Shown piece by piece: positions 58,301-64,000 of a stretch of DNA of 64,000 nucleotides. A program made the position numbers and the translations under genes. A model generated the notes under the pieces. It was not told where the DNA came from and searched no databases. It was given only the letters and a program-made list of their open reading frames with translations. The stretch covers positions 737,501-801,500 of the forward strand of contig JAQSEB010000005.1 of NCBI GenBank assembly GCA_030063045.1, written 5' to 3'. This stretch comes from Pratylenchus scribneri (Eukaryota > Nematoda > Chromadorea > Rhabditida > Pratylenchidae). How positions within the stretch are numbered: the stretch's first letter is position 1; each line of letters starts with the position of its first letter.

Positions 58301-60352
58301 ATCGTATTTTTTTCTTTATAGGTTATTGCTCTTGGAATCAATTTCTTTACACGTCATCTAGTATTTCTGTATACGTTATCTCATATTCTGTATACGTCAT
58401 CTCGTATTATGTATACGTCATGTGCTCTTGTAATCGTTTTTTTTCTGTTTACGTTATTGCTCTTGGAATCAATTTCTGTACACGTCATCTAGTATTTCTG
58501 TATACGTCATCTCATATTCTGTATACGTCATCTCGTATTATGTATACGTCATGTGCTCTTGTAATCGTATTTTTTTCTTTATAGGTTATTGCTCTTGGAA
58601 TCAATTTCTGTACACGTCATCTAGTATTTCTGTATACGTCATCTCATATTCTGTATACGTCATCTCGTATAATGTATACGTCATGTGCTCTTGTAATCGT
58701 ATTTTTTTCTGTATACGTTATTGCTCTTGGAATCAATTTCTGTACACGTCATCTAGTATTTCTGTATACGCATCTCATATTCTGTATACGTCATCTCGTA
58801 TAATGTATACGTCATTGCTCATGGAATCGTATTTTTTTCTTTATAGGTTATTGCTCTTGGAATCAATTTCTGTACACGTCATCTAGTATTTCTGTATACG
58901 TCATCTCATATTCTGTATACGTCATCTCGTATAATGTATACGTCATGTGCTCTTGTAATAGTATTTTTTTCTGTATACGTTATTGCTCTTGGAATCAATT
59001 TCTGTACACGTCATCTAGTATTTCTGTATACGTCATCTCGTATTATGTATACGTCATGTGCTCTTGTAATCGTATTTTTTTCTGTATACGTTATTGCTCT
59101 TGGAATCAATTTCTGTACACGTCATCTAGTATTTCTGTATACGTCATGTGCTCTTGTAATCGTATTTTTTTCTGTATACGTTATTGCTCTTGGAATCAAT
59201 TTCTGTACACGTCATCTAGTATTTCTGTATACGTCATCTCGTATTATGTATACGTCATGTGCTCCTGTAATCGTATTTTTTTCTGTATACGTTATTGCTC
59301 TTGGAATCAATTTCTGTACACGTCATCTAGTATTTCTGTATACGTCATCTCATATTCTGTATACGTCATCTCGTATAATGTATACGTCATGTGCTCTTGT
59401 AATCGTATTTTTTTCTGTATACGTTATTGCTCTTGGAATCAATTTCTGTACACGTCATCTAGTATTTCTGTATACGTCATCTCATATTCTGTATACGTCA
59501 TCTCGTATAATGTATACGTCATGTGCTCTTGTAATAGTATTTTTTTCTGTATACGTTATTGCTCTTGGAATCAATTTCTGTACACGTCATCTAGTATTTC
59601 TGTATACGTCATCTCATATTCTGTATACGTCATCTCGTATAATGTATACGTCATTGCTCATGGAATCGTATTTTTTTCTTTATAGGTTATTGCTCTTGGA
59701 ATCAATTTCTGTATACGTCATCTCGTATTATGTATACGTCATGTGCTCTTGTAATCGTATTTTTTTCTTTATAGGTTATTGCTCTTGGAATCAATTTCTG
59801 TACACGTCATCTAGTATTTCTGTATACGTCATCTCGTATTATGTATACGTCATCTCGTATTATGTATACGTCATGTGCTCTTGTAATCGTATTTTTTTTC
59901 TTTATATGTTATTGTTCTTGGAATCAATTTCTTTACACGTCATCTAGTATTTCTGTATACGTTATCTCATATTCTGTATACGTCATCTCGTATCATGTAT
60001 ACGTCATGTGCTCTTGTAATCGTATTTTTTTTTCTTTATATGTTATTGTTCTTGGAATCAATTTCTTTACACGTCATCTAGTATTTCTGTATACGTTATC
60101 TCATATTCTGTATACGTCATCTCGTATTATGTATACGTCATGTGCTCTTGTAATCGTATTTTTTTCTGTTTACGTTATTGCTCTTGGAATCAATTTCTGT
60201 ACACGTCATCTAGTATTTCTGTATACGTCATCTCATATTCTGTATACGTCATCTCGTATTATGTATACGTCATGTGCTCTTGTAATCGTATTTTTTTCTT
60301 TATAGGTTATTGCTCTTGGAATCAATTTCTGTACACGTCATCTAGTATTACT
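43393..60352 (+). repeat. Satellite A, main array (about 17 kb)
   Basis: Tandem units of 132, 111 or 90 bp that differ by whole 21-bp modules. Variants: ATAGT/ATCGT after TCTTGTA, GTCAGCTAG/GTCATCTAG, CTTTATAGG/CTGTATACG, CTCCTGTAATCG. Variant order repeats with a period of 1431 bp at 45.2-48.1 kb and 3153 bp at 49.3-55.5 kb, showing higher-order structure. Because all lengths are multiples of three and stops are rare, two plus-strand frames stay open for hundreds of codons; these are not genes. The last 2 kb are more diverged. Confidence 0.97.
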
Positions 60353-60819
60353 GTCCCTTTTCTTGTGCAAATTTGGTTATTAACGATTCAACATCCAACA
60401 TTCTTATCTATAGAATGAACATATGGCCAATGCGCTTAAACGTTCAACCCCCATCGTTGCTCGGAGCGGAGTTTTGATTCGTGTGAGCCGGGTGAAAGAT
60501 CGTTCTGCTTCGCAAGTAGTAGCTGGAATTGCACAAAATACGAAAGCTGCGATAAATTTGGGAATAAATTCCGCACTGTTTGATTTTGGAATTCCTTTAA
60601 CACCTCCTTTAGATTGCCAGAGGGGTTTGCCTTAAAAATAGGAAAAATACAAAAATTCATAAATCAGAATAGCTCTAGTTTACAACGCTCAATCCATCGT
60701 TCAATTTAAAAATTCACTTTTTCCGACCCAGGTTCATCCATTTTAAGAAAATAGGCATTTTCGGCATCTTTCAATATTTCATCCATATTAATTTGCTTCA
60801 CCCTCTTAGTTATTAAATT
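60353..60819. other. Spacer between satellites
   Basis: Non-satellite sequence with overlapping short open frames on both strands (for example 60423-60635). Neither matches a family I recognise. Confidence 0.4.
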
Positions 60820-60953
60820 TTATAGAGCCCAAACATTCCCCCTTTCATTGGGAAATCTAGCATCTATTTCTTCGGTTAATGCATTCAAATAATCAGTAAA
60901 ATTTTGTTGGCAGAAATCTCGCACACTGCCTTTGTGAATTCTTCTTTCAATTC
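60820..60953 (-). pseudogene. Possible hAT-type transposase exon fragment
   Basis: On the minus strand a TATCTGTTCAG acceptor precedes an open exon with DYLNALTEEIDARFPNER, ending at TAA 60820-60822. A helix followed by a RFP motif of this kind is seen in hAT-type transposase relatives, but the match is short and by eye only. No catalytic motif is present. Confidence 0.25.
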
Positions 60954-61270
60954 CTGAACAGATAATAAAATAAGTAACATTGGGCCAAGTTGCCGCCGGG
61001 CACAGCCATATTGAAGGGGTAAAATGGTTGGAGCGGATGAGGAAAAAAATGCATTTGAATGGAGGAGCATTAGCTTGGGGACAAGGTGGTGAAGGATCGG
61101 CCGATGATGTGAAGATTTGTTGTTGGCCTGGGGTGCAGGGGCAAATACGAAAAGGCCAATGTTGGGAAAAGGCCGCTTTAATATTAGAAGGGAATAGATG
61201 GATTAAAGATGGAAAATTCCACCGACAATAATAGAAATGGAAATTGAATGGGCAAAGAATTGCCAATCGA
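60954..61270. other. No gene recognised
   Basis: Single-copy sequence before satellite B. Contains AAAGGCCAATGTTGGGAAAAG and is weakly purine-rich. The minus-strand frame is open, but upstream of the acceptor at 60954 it has no family resemblance. Confidence 0.35.
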
Positions 61271-61274
61271 TGGG

Positions 61275-64000
61275 AAGTATTGGATGGGCATACCTGGATC
61301 AATTTTTATGGGTATACATGGATCGCTTTTTTATTGGCCATATGTATACCTGGAATGGACATTTGTATACCTTGATCAATTTTTATTGCTATACCTGAAT
61401 GGCTTTTTATTGGCCATTTGTATACTTGGAATTGGACATTTGTATACCTGGATCACTTTTTTATTGGTTTATATATCTGGATCAGTTTCTTATTGGTTTT
61501 TTGTATACCTGGAATTAGACATTTGTATACTTGGAATTGGACATTTGTATACCTGGATCACTTTTTTATTGGTTTATATATCTGGATCAGTTTCTCATTG
61601 GTTTTTTGTATACCTGGAATTAGACATTTGTATACCTGGAATTAGACATTTGTATACTTGGAATTGGACATTTGTATACCTGGATCACTTTTTTATTGGT
61701 TCTGGATCAGTTTCTCATTGGTTTTTTGTATACCTGGAATTAGACATTTGTATACTTGGAATTGGACATTTGTATACCTGGATCACTTTTTTATTGGTTT
61801 ATATATCTGGATCAGTTTCTCATTGGTTATTTGTATACCTGGATCAATTTTTATGGGTATACCTGATCGCTTTTTTATTGGTCATTTGTATACCTGGAAT
61901 TGGACATTTGTATACCTGGAATTAGACATTTGTATACTTGGAATTGGACATTTGTATACCTGGATCACTTTTTTATTGGTTTATATATCTGGATCAGTTT
62001 CTCATTGGTTTTTTGTATACCTGGAATTAGACATTTGTATACTTGGAATTGGACATTTGTATACCTGGATCACTTTTTATTGGTTTTATCTGGATCAGTT
62101 TCTCATTGGTTATACTTGGATCAATTTTTATGGGTATACCTGGATCGCTTTTTCATTGGCCATATGTATACCTGGAATTGGACATTTGTATACCTGGAAT
62201 TAGACATTTGTATACTTGGAATTGGACATTTGTATACCTGGATCACTTTTTATTGGTTTTATCTGGATCAGTTTCTCATTGGTTATTTGTATACTTGGAT
62301 CAATTTTTATGGGTATACCTGGATCGCTTTTTCATTGGCCATATGTATACCTGGAATTGGACATTTGTATACCTGGAATTAGACATTTGTATACTTGGAA
62401 TTGGACATTTGTATACCTGGATCACTTTTTTATTGGTTTATATATCTGGATCAGTTTCTCATTGGTTTTTTTGTATACCTGGAATTAGACATTTGTATAC
62501 TTGGAATTGGACATTTGTATACCTGGATCACTTTTTTATTGGTTTATATATCTGGATCAGTTTCTCATTGGTTATTTGTATACCTGGATCAATTTTTATG
62601 GGTATACCTGGATTGCTTTTTTAATGGTCATATATCTGGAATTGGACATTTGTATACCTGGAATTAGACATTTGTATACTTGGAATTGGACATTTGTATA
62701 CCTGGAATTGGACATTTGTATACTTGGAATTGGACATTTGTATACCTGGATCACTTTTTTATTGGTTTATATATCTGGATCAGTTTCTCATTGGTTTTTT
62801 GTATACCTGGAATTAGACATTTGTATACCTGGAATTAGACATTTGTATACTTGGAATTGGACATTTGTATACCTGGATCACTTTTTTATTGGTTCTGGAT
62901 CAGTTTCTCATTGGTTTTTTGTATACCTGGAATTAGACATTTGTATACTTGGAATTGGACATTTGTATACCTGGATCACTTTTTATTGGTTTTATCTGGA
63001 TCAGTTTCTCATTGGTTATACTTGGATCAATTTTTATGGGTATACCTGGATCGCTTTTTCATTGGCCATATGTATACCTGGAATTGGACATTTGTATACC
63101 TGGAATTAGACATTTGTATACTTGGAATTGGACATTTGTATACCTGGATCACTTTTTATTGGTTTTATCTGGATCAGTTTCTCATTGGTTATTTGTATAC
63201 TTGGATCAATTTTTATGGGTATACCTGGATCGCTTTTTCATTGGCCATATGTATACCTGGAATTGGACATTTGTATACCTGGAATTAGACATTTGTATAC
63301 TTGGAATTGGACATTTGTATACCTGGATCACTTTTTTATTGGTTTATATATCTGGATCAGTTTCTCATTGGTTTTTTTGTATACCTGGAATTAGACATTT
63401 GTATACTTGGAATTGGACATTTGTATACCTGGATCACTTTTTTATTGGTTTATATATCTGGATCAGTTTCTCATTGGTTATTTGTATACCTGGATCAATT
63501 TTTATGGGTATACCTGGATTGCTTTTTTAATGGTCATATACCTGGAATTGGACATTTGTATACCTGGAATTAGACATTTGTATACTTGGAATTGGACATT
63601 TGTATACCTGGAATTGGACATTTGTATACTTGGAATTGGACATTTGTATACCTGGATCACTTTTTTATTGGTTTATATATCTGGATCAGTTTCTCATTGG
63701 TTTTTTGTATACCTGGAATTAGACATTTGTATACCTGGAATTAGACATTTGTATACTTGGAATTGGACATTTGTATACCTGGATCACTTTTTTATTGGTT
63801 CTGGATCAGTTTCTCATTGGTTTTTTGTATACCTGGAATTAGACATTTGTATACTTGGAATTGGACATTTGTATACCTGGATCACTTTTTTATTGGTTTA
63901 TATATCTGGATCAGTTTCTCATTGGTTATTTGTATACCTGGATCAATTTTTATGGGTATACCTGATCGCTTTTTTATTGGTCATTTGTATACCTGGAATT
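61275..64000 (+). repeat. Satellite B (TTTGTATACCTGGAATTAGACA)
   Basis: Tandem array to the window edge. The basic module is 22 bp, alternating TGGAATTGGACATTTGTATAC and TGGAATTAGACATTTGTATAC forms with longer CTGGATCACTTTTTTATTGG and CTGGATCAGTTTCTCATTGG modules. A 906-bp higher-order period is visible (for example 62043 to 62949 and 62216 to 63122). Long open frames are a by-product. Confidence 0.95.

Noticed and set aside
43502..60305. Very long open frames (up to 554 codons) on the plus strand
   Set aside because: They follow from satellite unit lengths divisible by three and scarce stops; two frames are open at once and the peptides are pure repeats.
43393..60352. Regular repeats resembling a CRISPR array
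   Set aside because: No unique spacers, modules are contiguous, eukaryotic context, no cas genes.
61248..63573. Overlapping open frames of 90-225 codons
   Set aside because: Satellite B periodicity produces them in several frames; no protein family resemblance.

Overview
The window is eukaryotic and very probably from a nematode. Genes are split by many short introns (often about 45-50 bp) with TTTCAG/TTTAG-type acceptors, one intron looks like GC-AG, and the recognisable proteins are animal ones: delta-COP, a Tribbles pseudokinase, IFT88 and a mitochondrial-type Lon. A plant-parasitic (heteroderid-like) nematode would fit, but that is inference. The DNA is AT-rich and dominated by transposable elements and satellites.

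Layout. 1-6828 is copy A of a direct segmental duplication; copy B is 24307-32798. Both carry the 3' part of a delta-COP gene, a small coiled-coil gene on the minus strand, a nested hAT-like element complex and a foldback element. Copy A has lost 1659 bp of delta-COP and ends in a 159-bp splinter (6829-6987) identical to a satellite/LTR junction at 39742-39900. 6988-9425 holds MITEs. 9426-15264 holds plus-strand exons of IFT88 (TPR part), Tribbles and the Lon peptidase domain, all open and all joinable in phase. 16729-17966 is a broken MULE transposase on the minus strand. 18.5-23.0 kb is a run of foldbacks and MITEs with a second small coiled-coil gene at 22338. 23330-27833 is the longest delta-COP copy, with several lesions.

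33523-38332 is an LTR retrotransposon with an intact gag only and a triplicated primer-binding region. 38897-60352 is a satellite built from 21-bp modules (units of 90, 111 and 132 bp), interrupted at 39825-43392 by a minus-strand Bel/Pao element with a 5-bp target duplication. 60353-61270 is a short spacer with a possible hAT-type transposase exon. 61275-64000 is a second satellite sharing the GTATAC core of the first.

Functional reading. There are no operons or pathways. The most interesting candidate is the 9.4-15.3 kb cluster: a TPR fragment, a Tribbles pseudokinase and a Lon peptidase domain whose catalytic lysine is replaced by asparagine, possibly one chimeric transcript. Most other content reflects repeat dynamics: hAT-like MITEs with perfect 8-bp target duplications and hexamer-rich bodies, duplicated primer-binding sites, and higher-order satellite structure. 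Several frameshifts lie in homopolymers, so assembly error must be kept in mind.
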